A DNA stretch of 64,000 nucleotides from Pseudomonas sp. S09G 359 (GTDB lineage Bacteria; Pseudomonadota; Gammaproteobacteria; Pseudomonadales; Pseudomonadaceae), in contig NZ_CP025263.1 of NCBI RefSeq assembly GCF_002843605.1, positions 6,127,501 to 6,191,500 on the forward strand, in the 5' to 3' direction. Within the stretch, counting starts at the first letter, position 1, and every line of letters begins with the position of its first letter. This document shows positions 1 through 10,142 of this stretch, in pieces. Position numbers and translations under genes: made by a program. Under the pieces are notes generated by a model. The model made no database searches, was not told where the DNA came from, and saw only the letters and a list, made by a program, of their open reading frames with translations.

Positions 1-1132
1 GCTGGTATATAAAGGTGCGATCTACCACCTCACCATCTATACGCACACCGCCGGAACCCAGAAGGTCACGCGCAACCGCCGAGTTCTTCACCAGGCCCGC
101 CTTATTAAGGACAGCAGCAATCGGCATCGCTTCAGCAGCGCTCAGCTCGATCTCTGGCAGGTCATCCGGCAGCTCGCCATCCTTCATACGATTGCCTGCG
201 GCACGGTGAGCATTGGCCGCAGCCTCCTCACCATGAAAGCGCGCAACAATCTCTTCCGCCAGCTTGATTTTCACATCACGCGGGTTGGTACCTGCCTCGA
301 CATCCGCACGCAGCGCATTGATCTCGTCCATCGAGCGGAAGCTCAACAGCTCGAAGTAGCGCCACATCAACGCATCAGGAATCGAAACCAGCTTGCCGTA
401 CATCACACCCGGCGCTTCCTGGATACCTACATAGTTACCCAGGGACTTGGACATCTTCTTGACGCCATCCAACCCTTCCAGCAACGGCATGGTCAGAATG
501 CACTGTGCTTCCTGCCCATAGGCGCGCTGCAACTCACGCCCCATCAGCAGGTTGAACTTCTGGTCGGTACCGCCCAGCTCGACATCCGCACGCAACGCCA
601 CCGAGTCGTAGCCCTGAACCAGCGGATACAGGAACTCATGAATCGCGATCGGCTGGTTGGTGGAGTAGCGCTTGTCAAAGTCATCACGCTCAAGCATGCG
701 CGCCACGGTGTACTGGGACGTCAAGCGAATGAAATCCGCCGGCCCCATCTGGTCCATCCAAGTGGAGTTGAATGCCACTTCGGTTTTGGCCGGGTCGAGA
801 ATCTTGAACACCTGAGTCTTGTAGGTCTCGGCATTATCGAGAACTTGCTCACGCGTCAGCGGCGGGCGCGTCGCGCTCTTGCCGCTCGGGTCACCGATCA
901 TCCCGGTGAAGTCACCTATAAGGAAGATGACCTGATGCCCCAGCTCCTGGAACTGACGCAGCTTATTAATAAGCACGGTATGACCCAGGTGCAGATCCGG
1001 CGCCGTCGGATCAAAGCCGGCCTTGATACGCAGGGGCTGGCCACGCTTGAGCTTTTCGATCAGCTCCGCTTCGACCAACAGTTCTTCCGCACCACGTTTT
1101 ATCAGCGCTAGCTGCTCTTCAACCGACTTCAT
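1..1132 (-). CDS. tyrS: Tyrosyl-tRNA synthetase, C-terminus cut by window edge
   Basis: Class I aminoacyl-tRNA synthetase that charges tRNA-Tyr in the cytoplasm. The protein starts [14 protein letters not shown] at 1132 and 377 codons lie inside the window; the family is near 400 residues, so only a short C-terminal piece is missing. The Rossmann fold carries the class I signatures HLGH (residues 48-51) and KMSKS (226-230), and the visible C-terminal part is the S4-like RNA-binding domain (around 335-377, containing [14 protein letters not shown]). The gene diverges from the M23 peptidase gene across about 210 bp. In P. aeruginosa tyrS has the same position, after the homologues of anmK and the peptidase. 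Confident identification. Confidence 0.97.
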   Translation of the reverse strand, partial: MKSVEEQLALIKRGAEELLVEAELIEKLKRGQPLRIKAGFDPTAPDLHLGHTVLINKLRQFQELGHQVIFLIGDFTGMIGDPSGKSATRPPLTREQVLDNAETYKTQVFKILDPAKTEVAFNSTWMDQMGPADFIRLTSQYTVARMLERDDFDKRYSTNQPIAIHEFLYPLVQGYDSVALRADVELGGTDQKFNLLMGRELQRAYGQEAQCILTMPLLEGLDGVKKMSKSLGNYVGIQEAPGVMYGKLVSIPDALMWRYFELLSFRSMDEINALRADVEAGTNPRDVKIKLAEEIVARFHGEEAAANAHRAAGNRMKDGELPDDLPEIELSAAEAMPIAAVLNKAGLVKNSAVARDLLGSGGVRIDGEVVDRTFIYQ

Positions 1133-1341
1133 AACAGACCCGCAAGGCTCAGATTCAAAAGGGAACCAACCATACAAGATCAGGGACTAATTACAAGTTT
1201 TGCCCTGCGCACGGACACCGTTCAGCAAGCCCAGCATTCGCGAGCTTGCGCCACAGATGATTTGGTTATATTTTATACAGTTATTTCATCTTCATCATGT
1301 CATTCATCTTTTCCATTTCATCTTCAAAGTCAAAATTACTT
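1133..1341. promoter_or_regulatory. Divergent intergenic region between tyrS and the M23 peptidase gene
   Basis: About 210 bp with no gene. It must hold promoters for both diverging genes. The stretch 1260-1300 is markedly AT-rich for this genome and contains TATATT (1267-1272) and TATACA (1274-1279), either of which could be a -10 box for the peptidase gene. No well-spaced -35 was found, so no promoter is called precisely. Confidence 0.3.
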
Positions 1342-2754
1342 ATGACCACTGAACCGTCTAAAGCGCCGCCGCTTTACCCGAAGACCCACTTGCTGGCCGC
1401 AAGTGGTATCGCCGCCCTTCTCAGCCTGGCACTCCTGGTATTCCCTTCCAGTGACGTAGAAGCCAAACGAACATCCCTGAGCCTTGACCTGGAAAGCCCG
1501 GTTGAACAACTCACACAAGATCAAGACGCTTCCGACGCCCAACAAGCCACAAATGCGCCAACCGAGTCACCCTTCGCGCAGATACAAACCACCCCTGAAG
1601 ACACCCAGCAAGCCACCCAACAGCCGCCCGCAGCAGACGTCGCCAAGAACCCACAGCACCGCGAAGTGATTGTGGCCAAAGGCGACACGCTATCGACCCT
1701 CTTCGAGAAGGTCGGCCTGCCCGCTGCAACAGTTAACGAGGTGCTGGCCAGCGACAAACAGGCCAAGCAGTTCACCCAGCTTAAACATGGCCAGAAACTT
1801 GAGTTCGAACTCACCCCCGACGGCCAGCTGAACAACCTGCACAGCAATGTCAGTGACCTCGAAAGCATCACACTGACCAAAGGCGCCAAAGGCTTTGCCT
1901 TCAACCGCATCACCACCAAGCCGGTGATGCGTTCCGCCTATGTGCACGGCGTGATCAACAGCTCGTTGTCGCAATCCGCCGCGCGTGCCGGCCTGTCCCA
2001 CAGCATGACCATGGACATGGCCAGCGTATTTGGCTACGACATCGACTTCGCCCAGGACATCCGCCAGGGCGACGAATTCGACGTGATCTACGAACAGAAG
2101 ATGGCCAACGGCAAGGTGGTGGGCACCGGCAACATTCTGTCCGCGCGCTTCACCAACCGCGGCAAGACCTACACCGCCGTGCGCTACACCAACAAACAAG
2201 GCAACAGCAGCTACTACACTGCTGACGGCAATAGCATGCGCAAGGCCTTCATCCGTACTCCGGTTGACTTCGCTCGCATTAGCTCGCGTTTCTCCATGGG
2301 CCGCAAGCACCCAATTCTGAACAAAATCCGCGCCCACAAAGGCGTCGACTATGCCGCCCCTCGCGGTACGCCAATCAAGGCGGCCGGTGATGGCAAAGTA
2401 TTGCTGGCCGGGCGCCGCGGCGGTTACGGCAACACCGTGATCATCCAGCACGGCAACACTTACCGTACGCTGTATGGCCACATGCAAGGCTTCGCCAAAG
2501 GCGTGCAGACTGGCGGCACCGTGAAGCAAGGCCAGGTGATCGGTTATATCGGCACCACAGGCCTGTCCACCGGGCCGCACTTGCACTACGAGTTCCAGGT
2601 CAATGGCGTACACGTTGACCCACTGGGCCAGAAGCTGCCGATGGCCGACCCGATTGCCAAGGCCGAGCGTGCGCGCTTCATGCAACAGAGCCAGCCGCTC
2701 ATGGCACGCATGGACCAGGAGCGCTCCACCTTGCTAGCCTCGGCGAAGCGTTAA
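1342..2754 (+). CDS. M23-family peptidoglycan endopeptidase, membrane-anchored (MepM/YebA type)
   Basis: Probable zinc endopeptidase that cuts peptidoglycan cross-links in the periplasm. The 470-residue protein has an N-terminal signal anchor (about residues 15-35), a low-complexity Gln/Thr-rich linker, a LysM/OapA-like domain (about 105-165) and a C-terminal M23 (lysostaphin-type) domain. The metal ligands are visible: H332 and D336 in AHKGVDYA, and the HxH pair H413/H415 in GPHLHYE. An in-frame ATG lies 45 nt upstream at 1297, but the ATG at 1342 puts the hydrophobic segment at the usual distance from the N-terminus, so I prefer it. The anmK start codon follows the stop by 3 nt, so the two are probably co-transcribed, linking murein cleavage with recycling of its anhydro sugar. 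Confidence 0.9.
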   Translation: MTTEPSKAPPLYPKTHLLAASGIAALLSLALLVFPSSDVEAKRTSLSLDLESPVEQLTQDQDASDAQQATNAPTESPFAQIQTTPEDTQQATQQPPAADVAKNPQHREVIVAKGDTLSTLFEKVGLPAATVNEVLASDKQAKQFTQLKHGQKLEFELTPDGQLNNLHSNVSDLESITLTKGAKGFAFNRITTKPVMRSAYVHGVINSSLSQSAARAGLSHSMTMDMASVFGYDIDFAQDIRQGDEFDVIYEQKMANGKVVGTGNILSARFTNRGKTYTAVRYTNKQGNSSYYTADGNSMRKAFIRTPVDFARISSRFSMGRKHPILNKIRAHKGVDYAAPRGTPIKAAGDGKVLLAGRRGGYGNTVIIQHGNTYRTLYGHMQGFAKGVQTGGTVKQGQVIGYIGTTGLSTGPHLHYEFQVNGVHVDPLGQKLPMADPIAKAERARFMQQSQPLMARMDQERSTLLASAKR

Positions 2755-3849
<1,095 letters not shown>

Positions 3850-3874
3850 ATACATTTCACACCAGGCAGACAGC

Positions 3875-3912
3875 AAAACGCCGCTTGGCCGATCAGGGCC
3901 AAGCGGCGTTTT
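3875..3912. terminator. Bidirectional Rho-independent terminator between anmK and erpA
   Basis: A 14-bp perfect stem (AACGCCGCTTGGCC against GGCCAAGCGGCGTT, loop GATCAG) flanked by A and T runs on both sides. It lies between the convergent anmK and erpA genes and can stop transcription from either side. Confidence 0.9.
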
Positions 3913-3939
3913 GTTATCTGGTGTAGATCAGGTTACCGA

Positions 3940-4290
3940 TCAGATCGAGAACGAAGACCCGCAACCACAGGTCGTGGTGGCGTTAGGGTTCTTGATCACG
4001 AAACGCGAACCCTCTAGACCTTCCTGGTAATCCACCTCGGCACCCGCCAGGTATTGGAAGCTCATCGGGTCCACGACCAGGCTCACGCCCTCGCGCTCCA
4101 CGATGGTGTCGTCATCGGCCACATCTTCATCGAAGGTAAAACCGTACTGAAACCCTGAACAACCGCCGCCCGTAACGAATACGCGCAGCTTCAAGCGATC
4201 ATTACCCTCTTCATCGACCAGGCTCTTCACCTTGTGCGCGGCACCGTGGGTGAATTGCAAAGCCGTGGGGGTGAAGGATTCAACGCTCAT
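3940..4290 (-). CDS. erpA: A-type iron-sulfur cluster insertion protein ErpA
   Basis: Carrier that delivers Fe-S clusters to apo-enzymes. The 116-residue protein has the A-type carrier fold and the three conserved cysteines: C44 in [10 protein letters not shown], and C108 and C110 in the C-terminal TTCGCGSSF. An upstream in-frame ATG exists, but the family begins MSVESFTP, matching the ATG at 4290, which has a GGGAGA ribosome binding site just upstream. It is convergent with anmK and lies downstream of argC on the same strand, separated from it by a terminator. Confidence 0.96.
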
Positions 4291-4411
4291 GCTGATAATC
4301 TCCCGGCGTAACGCCGCCATATGCGTAATGGGCGGCATTATCCGCTTCTCCTAGAAAAGCGGTCAACTATTGTTACGGTATATCAATCTGCGCGGCGGCC
4401 ATTAAAAACAC

Positions 4412-4436
4412 AAAAGGCCCGATCAACGGGCCTTTT
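4412..4436 (-). terminator. Rho-independent terminator of argC
   Basis: Nine-bp stem AAAAGGCCC against GGGCCTTTT with a 7-nt loop, 20 nt past the argC stop. The T-run is present when read on the minus strand. Confidence 0.8.
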
Positions 4437-4455
4437 GCTTAACTGCCAAACAGCC

Positions 4456-5490
4456 TTAAGGCAGCATGCCCGCGTGGGACAAGCCCAGCTTCTCGTCCAG
4501 GCCGAACAGGATGTTCATGTTCTGCACCGCCTGGCCCGACGCGCCCTTGACCAAGTTATCGATCACCGACAGTACCACCACCAGGTCACCATCCTGCGGA
4601 CGGTGCACGGCAATCCGACACACGTTGGCGCCGCGCACGCTGCGGGTTTCCGGGTGGCTGCCGGCCGGCATTACGTCGACGAACGGTTCGTTGGCGTAGC
4701 GTTTTTCAAACAGCGCCTGCAGATCAACCGAGCGGTCGACCACGGTTGCGTACAACGTGGAGTGAATGCCACGGATCATCGGCGTCAGGTGCGGCACGAA
4801 GGTCAGGCCCACATCCTTACCGGCAGCACGACGCAGCCCCTGGCGAATTTCCGGCAAGTGGCGATGCCCTTTTACCGCATAGGCCTTCATGCTTTCCGAC
4901 GTTTCGGAGTACAGCGAGCCTACGGCCGCGCCACGACCGGCGCCGCTAACGCCCGACTTGCAGTCCGCAATCAAGCGCGAAGCATCTGCCAGCCCAGCTT
5001 CCAGCAATGGCAGGAAACCTAGCTGCGTCGCAGTCGGATAGCAACCCGGCACGGCGATCAGGCGCGCTTGCTTGATCTGCTCACGATTGACTTCCGGCAG
5101 GCCATACACCGCCTCTTCCAACAGTTCCGGCGCGCCGTGGGGCTGGCCGTACCACTTGGCCCACTCATCGGCGTCCTGCAAGCGGAAGTCGGCGGAGAGG
5201 TCGATCACCTTGGTGCCGGCGGCCAGCAGTTCACCGGCCAGCGCATGGGCAACACCGTGAGGCGTGGCGAAGAACACCACATCACAGGCGCCCAGTGTCT
5301 TGATGTCCGGCACGCTGAACGCCAAGCCGTCGTAGTGGCCTCGCAGGTTCGGGTACATATCGGCCACGGCCAGGCCGGCCTCGGATCGGGAGGTAATCAC
5401 CACCACCTCTGCTTGCGGATGCTGAGCCAACAGACGCAGCAATTCGACACCGGTGTAACCCGTGCCGCCGACGATACCGACCTTGACCAT
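4456..5490 (-). CDS. argC: N-acetyl-gamma-glutamyl-phosphate reductase
   Basis: Third step of arginine synthesis: NADPH-dependent reduction of N-acetylglutamyl phosphate to the semialdehyde. The protein has 344 residues. The NADP-binding loop GGTGYTG (residues 8-14) opens the Rossmann domain and the catalytic cysteine is C150 in [13 protein letters not shown]. The start at 5490 (MVKVGIVGG) is chosen over an in-frame upstream ATG at 5562 because it places the nucleotide-binding loop at the family position. It diverges from hemJ across 135 bp. Confidence 0.97.
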   Translation of the reverse strand: MVKVGIVGGTGYTGVELLRLLAQHPQAEVVVITSRSEAGLAVADMYPNLRGHYDGLAFSVPDIKTLGACDVVFFATPHGVAHALAGELLAAGTKVIDLSADFRLQDADEWAKWYGQPHGAPELLEEAVYGLPEVNREQIKQARLIAVPGCYPTATQLGFLPLLEAGLADASRLIADCKSGVSGAGRGAAVGSLYSETSESMKAYAVKGHRHLPEIRQGLRRAAGKDVGLTFVPHLTPMIRGIHSTLYATVVDRSVDLQALFEKRYANEPFVDVMPAGSHPETRSVRGANVCRIAVHRPQDGDLVVVLSVIDNLVKGASGQAVQNMNILFGLDEKLGLSHAGMLP

Positions 5491-5625
5491 ATACCTGCCC
5501 TCAACGAACCCACTGGAAAGCCGTCGATAATAGGGGCCGTATCGTCCTGCGACAACCGTCAACGTGACGTATGGACGTATGAGCTACTACTATCTCGGCT
5601 ACCGTGAACCTGGGAATAACTAGAA

Positions 5626-6054
5626 ATGCTCTATCTATGGATCAAAGCCTTCCACATTGTCAGCATCGTCTGCTGGTTTGCCGCGCTGTTTTACCTACCG
5701 CGCCTGTTCGTTTACCACGCCCAAAGCGAGGACACCGTCAGCAAGGAACGCTTCAGCGTCATGGAGCGCAAGCTGTACCGCGGCATCATGGGCCCGGCGA
5801 TGATCGCCAGCCTGTTATTCGGCGGCTGGCTGATCTACCTCAACCCCGCGATCTTTCAGTCTGGCGGCTGGATCCACGCCAAGCTGACCCTGGTGGTGCT
5901 GCTGATCGGCTACCACCACATGTGCGGCGCACAGGTAAAACGTTTCGCCCGTGGCGAAAACACCCGCAGCCATGTCTTTTATCGCTGGTTCAATGAAGTG
6001 CCCGTTCTGATATTGCTGGCTATCGTAATTTTGGTCGTGGTCAAACCGTTCTAA
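5626..6054 (+). CDS. hemJ: Protoporphyrinogen IX oxidase, HemJ type
   Basis: Integral membrane enzyme of the HemJ (UPF0093) family, which oxidises protoporphyrinogen IX to protoporphyrin IX in haem synthesis in many bacteria lacking HemG/HemY. The 142-residue protein has about four hydrophobic segments (near 3-22, 55-73, 80-98 and 122-140), the conserved early histidine in IKAFHIVS (H10) and the ALFYLPRLFVYH signature. The family assignment is firm; the enzymatic role is inferred from characterised members of the family. Confidence 0.9.
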   Translation: MLYLWIKAFHIVSIVCWFAALFYLPRLFVYHAQSEDTVSKERFSVMERKLYRGIMGPAMIASLLFGGWLIYLNPAIFQSGGWIHAKLTLVVLLIGYHHMCGAQVKRFARGENTRSHVFYRWFNEVPVLILLAIVILVVVKPF

Positions 6055-6078
6055 TTTCAATTACTCGGGGTACCTCCA

Positions 6079-7041
6079 ATGTCGCTGCCCGCTTTGCTCG
6101 AACAACGTCTGCGCCTGCCTGTCGTCGCTGCGCCGATGTTTCTGATTTCCAACCCGCAACTGGTCCTGGCCTGCTGTCGCAATGGAGTGGTCGGCAGCTT
6201 CCCGGCCCTCAACCAGCGTGAAAGCAGTGGTTTCAAGGCTTGGCTGGAAGAGATCGAAGCGGGCCTTGCGCAACTGGACAACCCCGCACCGTATGCCGTC
6301 AACCTGATCGTGCACAACAGCAACCCCCGGCTGGAGGCCGACCTGGCGATCTGCGTGGAGCACAAAGTGCCGATCGTCATCACCAGCCTGGGTGCGGTCA
6401 AGGAACTGGTGGATGCCGTACACAGCTATGGTGGCCTGGTGTTCCACGACGTGACGACGCGGCGCCACGCCGAGAAGGCCGCTGAAGCCGGCGTGGATGG
6501 CCTGATCGCGGTGGCCGCAGGCGCCGGTGGCCATGCTGGCACCTGGAGCCCGTTCTCGCTGGTCGCCGAGATTCGTCAGTTCTTCGACAAAACCCTGCTG
6601 CTGGCCGGTTGCCTCAACCATGGGCATGAGATACTCGCCGCCCAACTGCTGGGCGCAGACCTGGCCTATTTCGGCACGCGCTTTATCGGCACCACCGAAA
6701 GCCACGCCCCGGATGCGTATAAAGAGATGCTGCTCACATCGCGCGCCGCCGACATCGTGCACACTCCCGCTGTCTCCGGCGTGCCTGCGAGTTTTATGCG
6801 CCAGAGCCTGGAAAACGCCGGTTTCGACCTCGCCGCCTTGCAAGGCAAAGGCGAAGTCAACTTCGGTTCCAAGCTCAAGCCGTTGAGCGACGAAGCCAAA
6901 GCCTGGAAGACCGTATGGTCCGCCGGCCAGGGCGTCGGTGAAATTGATGATTTGCCCAGCGTCGATGAACTCGTTGCCCGCCTGGATGCCGAATACCGCA
7001 AGGCCCGCGAGCAGGCGACACAACTGCGCTGGCCACGCTGA
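6079..7041 (+). CDS. Nitronate monooxygenase (2-nitropropane dioxygenase-like) flavoprotein
   Basis: 320-residue TIM-barrel flavoprotein of the nitronate monooxygenase family, which uses FMN and oxygen to detoxify alkyl nitronates. Visible family features are the N-terminal PVVAAPMFLISNPQLV segment, the glycine-rich phosphate-binding motif AAGAGGHAG (about 152-160) and LLAGCLNHG near 177. It starts 24 nt after hemJ and may be co-transcribed. The physiological substrate is not evident; the family also contains enoyl reductase-like members. Confidence 0.85.
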   Translation: MSLPALLEQRLRLPVVAAPMFLISNPQLVLACCRNGVVGSFPALNQRESSGFKAWLEEIEAGLAQLDNPAPYAVNLIVHNSNPRLEADLAICVEHKVPIVITSLGAVKELVDAVHSYGGLVFHDVTTRRHAEKAAEAGVDGLIAVAAGAGGHAGTWSPFSLVAEIRQFFDKTLLLAGCLNHGHEILAAQLLGADLAYFGTRFIGTTESHAPDAYKEMLLTSRAADIVHTPAVSGVPASFMRQSLENAGFDLAALQGKGEVNFGSKLKPLSDEAKAWKTVWSAGQGVGEIDDLPSVDELVARLDAEYRKAREQATQLRWPR

Positions 7042-7051
7042 ACCCACCGCA

Positions 7052-7074
7052 AGGCCTGCCGTTTGAGCAGGCCT
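7052..7074. other. Hairpin downstream of the nitronate monooxygenase gene
   Basis: Eight-bp inverted repeat AGGCCTGC against GCAGGCCT with a 7-nt loop, just past the stop codon and before the DUF805 gene. No T-run follows, so it is not a standard intrinsic terminator; it could protect mRNA 3' ends or be a weak pause site. Confidence 0.4.
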
Positions 7075-7110
7075 GCACAACCTTCCTGAATAAGTGACAA
7101 GGATGCCTGC

Positions 7111-8073
7111 ATGAGCGACAACCGTTTCAAGATTGTATTTGATGGGGCCTTGCTCCCGGGCGTCGAGAGCACCACAGCCAAACTGAACCTGGCTGAGCTG
7201 TTCAAGAGTGATGTCGCGGCTATCGAGAAGCTGTTTACCGGTCGCCCGGTCGCGCTGAAACGCGACCTGTCGCGCCCCGATGCCGAAACCTACCTCACCG
7301 CCCTGAAAAACGCCGGCATCGATGCGCGTATCGAAACCGAGCAACCGGTGGCCTTCAATCTCGCCGAAACCCACGAGACCGACTCCGCCGCTGCTGATTT
7401 CTCGCGCCCGGCTGCCTCACCCTATGCGCCACCGCGCGCAGCCGTGGGCGACGACTTGCCGGAATACGCCACCCTCAAGGTATTCACCATCCACGGGCGC
7501 ATTGGCCGTCTGCGCTACTTGGCCTGGACGCTGGTATTGACCCTCGCCATGCTGGTCATCGGCGGCATCATCAGCACCGTGAGCTTTGCCGTGGCGACCG
7601 CCTCGCCGACCGCCGGCACCCTTCTCGGCGTGTTGCTGGGGCTTGGGCTGTTTGTGGCGCTGGTCTGGGTGAGCGTGCAAATCGGCGTGCAACGCCTGCA
7701 CGACCTGGGCTGGTCCGGCTGGTTGTACTTCCTCAACCTGGTCCCGCTGGTGAACAGCGTGTTCCCGATCCTGCTGCTGGTACTGCCGGGCAATGCAGGC
7801 GCCAACCAGTACGGCGCGCCACCTCCGCGCAACTCCACCGCGGTCAAAGTGTTGGCCACCCTGTGGCTGGCGTTTATTCCGGTGATGCTGGCCATCGTGG
7901 TCACCCTGGGCATGAACGGCTACCTGGATCAACTCGAAGCCAATATGGACAGCAGCTACGAAAACAGCTCCATCACCTCCGATGAAGCCTACGATCAAGG
8001 CGCCACCGTCGAGGAAGACGAAGCGCAAAGTGCTGACGAAGCGGCCGAACCTGTAGACTCTCCGGAACAGTGA
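7111..8073 (+). CDS. DUF805 membrane protein with an extra N-terminal domain
   Basis: Inner-membrane protein of unknown function, 320 residues. Residues 1-75 form a soluble region (FKIVFDGALLPGVES onward, with a GIDARIE end) that looks like a small alpha/beta domain. After a linker comes DUF805 (about 115-235), starting at the typical HGRIGRLRYLAW, with four hydrophobic helices (near 137-158, 168-190, 205-228 and 247-268). The C-terminal 40 residues are strongly acidic (Asp/Glu-rich). No catalytic motif is visible. It stands alone between hairpins at both ends. Confidence 0.8.
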   Translation: MSDNRFKIVFDGALLPGVESTTAKLNLAELFKSDVAAIEKLFTGRPVALKRDLSRPDAETYLTALKNAGIDARIETEQPVAFNLAETHETDSAAADFSRPAASPYAPPRAAVGDDLPEYATLKVFTIHGRIGRLRYLAWTLVLTLAMLVIGGIISTVSFAVATASPTAGTLLGVLLGLGLFVALVWVSVQIGVQRLHDLGWSGWLYFLNLVPLVNSVFPILLLVLPGNAGANQYGAPPPRNSTAVKVLATLWLAFIPVMLAIVVTLGMNGYLDQLEANMDSSYENSSITSDEAYDQGATVEEDEAQSADEAAEPVDSPEQ

Positions 8074-8078
8074 AGAAA

Positions 8079-8120
8079 CGCCCGCCGCCTGTGATGCCTC
8101 CATCACAGGCCCGGGGGCGT
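8079..8120. other. Strong hairpin between the DUF805 and SDR genes
   Basis: Ten-bp perfect stem GCCTGTGATG (8087-8096) against CATCACAGGC (8101-8110) with a CCTC loop, extended by ACGCCC against GGGCGT further out. No T-run follows. The right arm ends about 16 nt before the preferred SDR start, so it could stop or pause transcription, or shape the SDR leader. Confidence 0.5.
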
Positions 8121-8136
8121 TGCGATGGAGAAAGGC

Positions 8137-8925
8137 ATGACCCGTTACGCTCTGATCACCGGTGCCTCCAGCGGCATCGGCCTGGCTTTGGCCGAAGCAC
8201 TGGCCCGCCGCGGCCGCAGCTTGATTCTGGTGGCCCGCCAGCGTGATCAGTTGGAAAGCATTGCAATCGAATTGACCCAACGCTTTGGTGTCGAGGTGCT
8301 GTTTCGGGCCTGCGACTTGGGCGAGCCACTGCGTTTGTCCGGTTTCCTGCTGGAGCTTGAAGAAGGCGAACGGCAGATCGACCTGCTGGTCAACTGCGCC
8401 GGCATCGGCACCAGCGGGCCGTTCCTGGCCCAGGACTGGATGACCGAACAAGACCTGATCGAAGTCAACATCCTGGCCCTGACCCGCATGTGCCACGCCC
8501 TCGGCAATGCCATGGCGCTGCAGGGTGGCGGGCAGATTCTCAACGTCGCCTCCGTCGCGGCATTCCAGCCCGGCCCGTGGATGAGCAGTTACTACGCGAG
8601 CAAAGCCTATGTGCTGCACTTTTCCGAAGGCCTGCGCGAAGAACTCAAGACCTGTGGCATCAAGGTCTCGGTGCTCTGCCCCGGCCCTACGCGCACCGCA
8701 TTCTTCGGCACCGCGCAAATGGACACCGCCAAGCTCGAACGCAGTGACAAACTGATGAGCCCGGAAGAAGTGGCGCTTTACACCGTGCGCGCCCTGGAAA
8801 GGAACAAAGCCATCATTATTCCCGGCCGGCGCAACCGCTGGATGACCTTCAGCTCGCGCTTCAGCCCGCGCTGGCTGACCCGCAAGATCGCCGGGGCCAT
8901 CAACAAGGCCTATTGCCCGCGCTGA
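8137..8925 (+). CDS. Short-chain dehydrogenase/reductase
   Basis: Classical SDR of 262 residues, an NAD(P)(H)-dependent oxidoreductase with unknown substrate. The cofactor loop TGASSGIG lies at the N-terminus, the structural NCAGIG motif near 85, and the catalytic Tyr-Lys pair in SSYYASKAYVL near 155. The start at 8137 is preferred over the in-frame ATG at 8125 because the sequence GGAGAAAGG between them is a good ribosome binding site for 8137. The C-terminal region (RNRWMTFSSRFSPRWL) is basic and may touch the membrane, as in SDRs acting on lipids; that is inference. Confidence 0.88.
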   Translation: MTRYALITGASSGIGLALAEALARRGRSLILVARQRDQLESIAIELTQRFGVEVLFRACDLGEPLRLSGFLLELEEGERQIDLLVNCAGIGTSGPFLAQDWMTEQDLIEVNILALTRMCHALGNAMALQGGGQILNVASVAAFQPGPWMSSYYASKAYVLHFSEGLREELKTCGIKVSVLCPGPTRTAFFGTAQMDTAKLERSDKLMSPEEVALYTVRALERNKAIIIPGRRNRWMTFSSRFSPRWLTRKIAGAINKAYCPR

Positions 8926-8971
8926 CCGGCTGAGTACACTCACCCTGCACTTTCATAACGGAGAAACAGCT

Positions 8972-9310
8972 GTGGATACTCTGTTCACCAAGATCATCAA
9001 CAGAGAAATACCCGCGGAGATCATCTACGAAGATGATCAAGTCCTGGCCTTCAAGGACATCGCTCCGGCGGCGCCCGTGCATTTCCTGGTCATCCCGAAA
9101 AAACACATCCGTACCCTCAATGACCTGACCGAGGAAGACAAAGCCCTGGCCGGCCATATCCTGTTCACCGCCCAGCGCCTGGCGCTGGAGCAAGGCTGCG
9201 AGGAAGGCTTCCGGGTGGTGATGAACTGCAACCCGAAAGGCGGGCAGACTGTTTATCACATCCATATGCATGTGCTGGGTCAGCGCCAGATGAACTGGCC
9301 GCCGGGCTGA
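8972..9310 (+). CDS. hinT: HIT-family (HinT-like) purine nucleoside phosphoramidase
   Basis: Small cytoplasmic nucleotide-binding hydrolase that cleaves AMP-N and related phosphoramidate bonds. The 112-residue protein ends with the histidine triad HIHMH (H96, H98, H100), and the start TLFTKIINREIPAEIIYEDD is typical of HinT. The start codon is GTG, preceded by GGAG about 8 nt upstream; no ATG fits. It lies 46 nt downstream of the SDR gene. Confidence 0.93.
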   Translation: MDTLFTKIINREIPAEIIYEDDQVLAFKDIAPAAPVHFLVIPKKHIRTLNDLTEEDKALAGHILFTAQRLALEQGCEEGFRVVMNCNPKGGQTVYHIHMHVLGQRQMNWPPG

Positions 9311-9312
9311 GT

Positions 9313-9375
9313 CTCATGGGGGAGTTTGCGACCGCTTCGCGCTCGAGCGCGAGCAAGCTCCCTGGCCACAATTGA
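9313..9375. repeat. Degenerate REP-like single repeat between hinT and coq7
   Basis: The segment contains CGCGAGCAAGCTCCCTGGCCACA, a corrupted version of the right half of the REP pairs at 19.2, 21.5, 27.7 and 44.5 kb, with a short self-complementary core (GCTTCGCGCTCGAGCGCGAGC). It looks like a decayed REP copy in the 131-bp gap. Confidence 0.5.
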
Positions 9376-9441
9376 CTCAGCGCAAACGCTTCGCCCTCTC
9401 TTGCGGTAAACTGGCCGCCGAGATTCTTCCCGGAGGTCAGC

Positions 9442-10089
9442 ATGACTACCCAACGTCACTACTCGCCGATTGACCGTCTGTTGCTGCAAGCCGACATGGC
9501 CATGCGCACGCTGCTACCGTTCAGCGGCCAGCCGTATCGCCCATCCCCCGCCATCGTGCAGCCCGACGCACAGATGAGCGAGACCGATACCCGCCATGTC
9601 GCCGGCCTGATGCGCATCAACCACACCGGCGAAGTCTGTGCCCAGGCGCTGTACCAGGGCCAGGCCCTGACCGCCAAGTTGCCACAGGTGCGCGCAGCCA
9701 TGGAGCATGCGGCCGAGGAAGAAATCGACCACCTGGCCTGGTGCGAGCAACGCATCCGCCAACTGGGCAGCCACCCCAGCGTGCTCAACCCGCTGTTCTA
9801 TGGTTTGTCATTTGGCATCGGTGCGGCTGCTGGCCTGATCAGCGACAAGGTCAGCCTGGGTTTTGTCGCCGCCACCGAACATCAGGTGTGCAAGCACCTG
9901 GATGAGCATCTGGAGCAATTGCCGGCCGAAGACGAAAAGTCCCGGGCGATTCTTGAGCAGATGCGCATTGACGAAGAACACCACGCAGAAAGCGCCCTGG
10001 ATGCCGGCGGTTTCCGCTTTCCGGCGCCGGTACGGTTTGGCATGAGCCTGCTGGCCAAGGTCATGACCAAAAGCACGTATCGAATCTGA
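9442..10089 (+). CDS. coq7: Demethoxyubiquinone hydroxylase Coq7
   Basis: Di-iron monooxygenase for the penultimate hydroxylation of ubiquinone synthesis, using 2-polyprenyl-3-methyl-6-methoxy-1,4-benzoquinol. The 215-residue length fits the bacterial Coq7/CLK-1 family. Metal ligands typical of the ferritin-like four-helix fold are visible: E64 (NHTGEV), E94 and H97 (EEEIDHL), E146 (TEHQV), and E178 and H181 (DEEHHAE). The start has a GGAGG ribosome binding site just upstream. It is convergent with the OsmC gene across a bidirectional terminator. Confidence 0.96.
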   Translation: MTTQRHYSPIDRLLLQADMAMRTLLPFSGQPYRPSPAIVQPDAQMSETDTRHVAGLMRINHTGEVCAQALYQGQALTAKLPQVRAAMEHAAEEEIDHLAWCEQRIRQLGSHPSVLNPLFYGLSFGIGAAAGLISDKVSLGFVAATEHQVCKHLDEHLEQLPAEDEKSRAILEQMRIDEEHHAESALDAGGFRFPAPVRFGMSLLAKVMTKSTYRI

Positions 10090-10094
10090 GCCAC

Positions 10095-10126
10095 AAAAAA
10101 GGGCGCTTTCAAAGCGCCCTTTTTTT
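10095..10126. terminator. Bidirectional terminator between coq7 and the OsmC gene
   Basis: GGGCGCT/AGCGCCC stem (GGGCGCTTT against AAAGCGCCC) flanked by six A on the left and seven T on the right, placed between convergent genes. Confidence 0.9.
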
Positions 10127-10142
10127 GCCGGCCGATCCTGGA

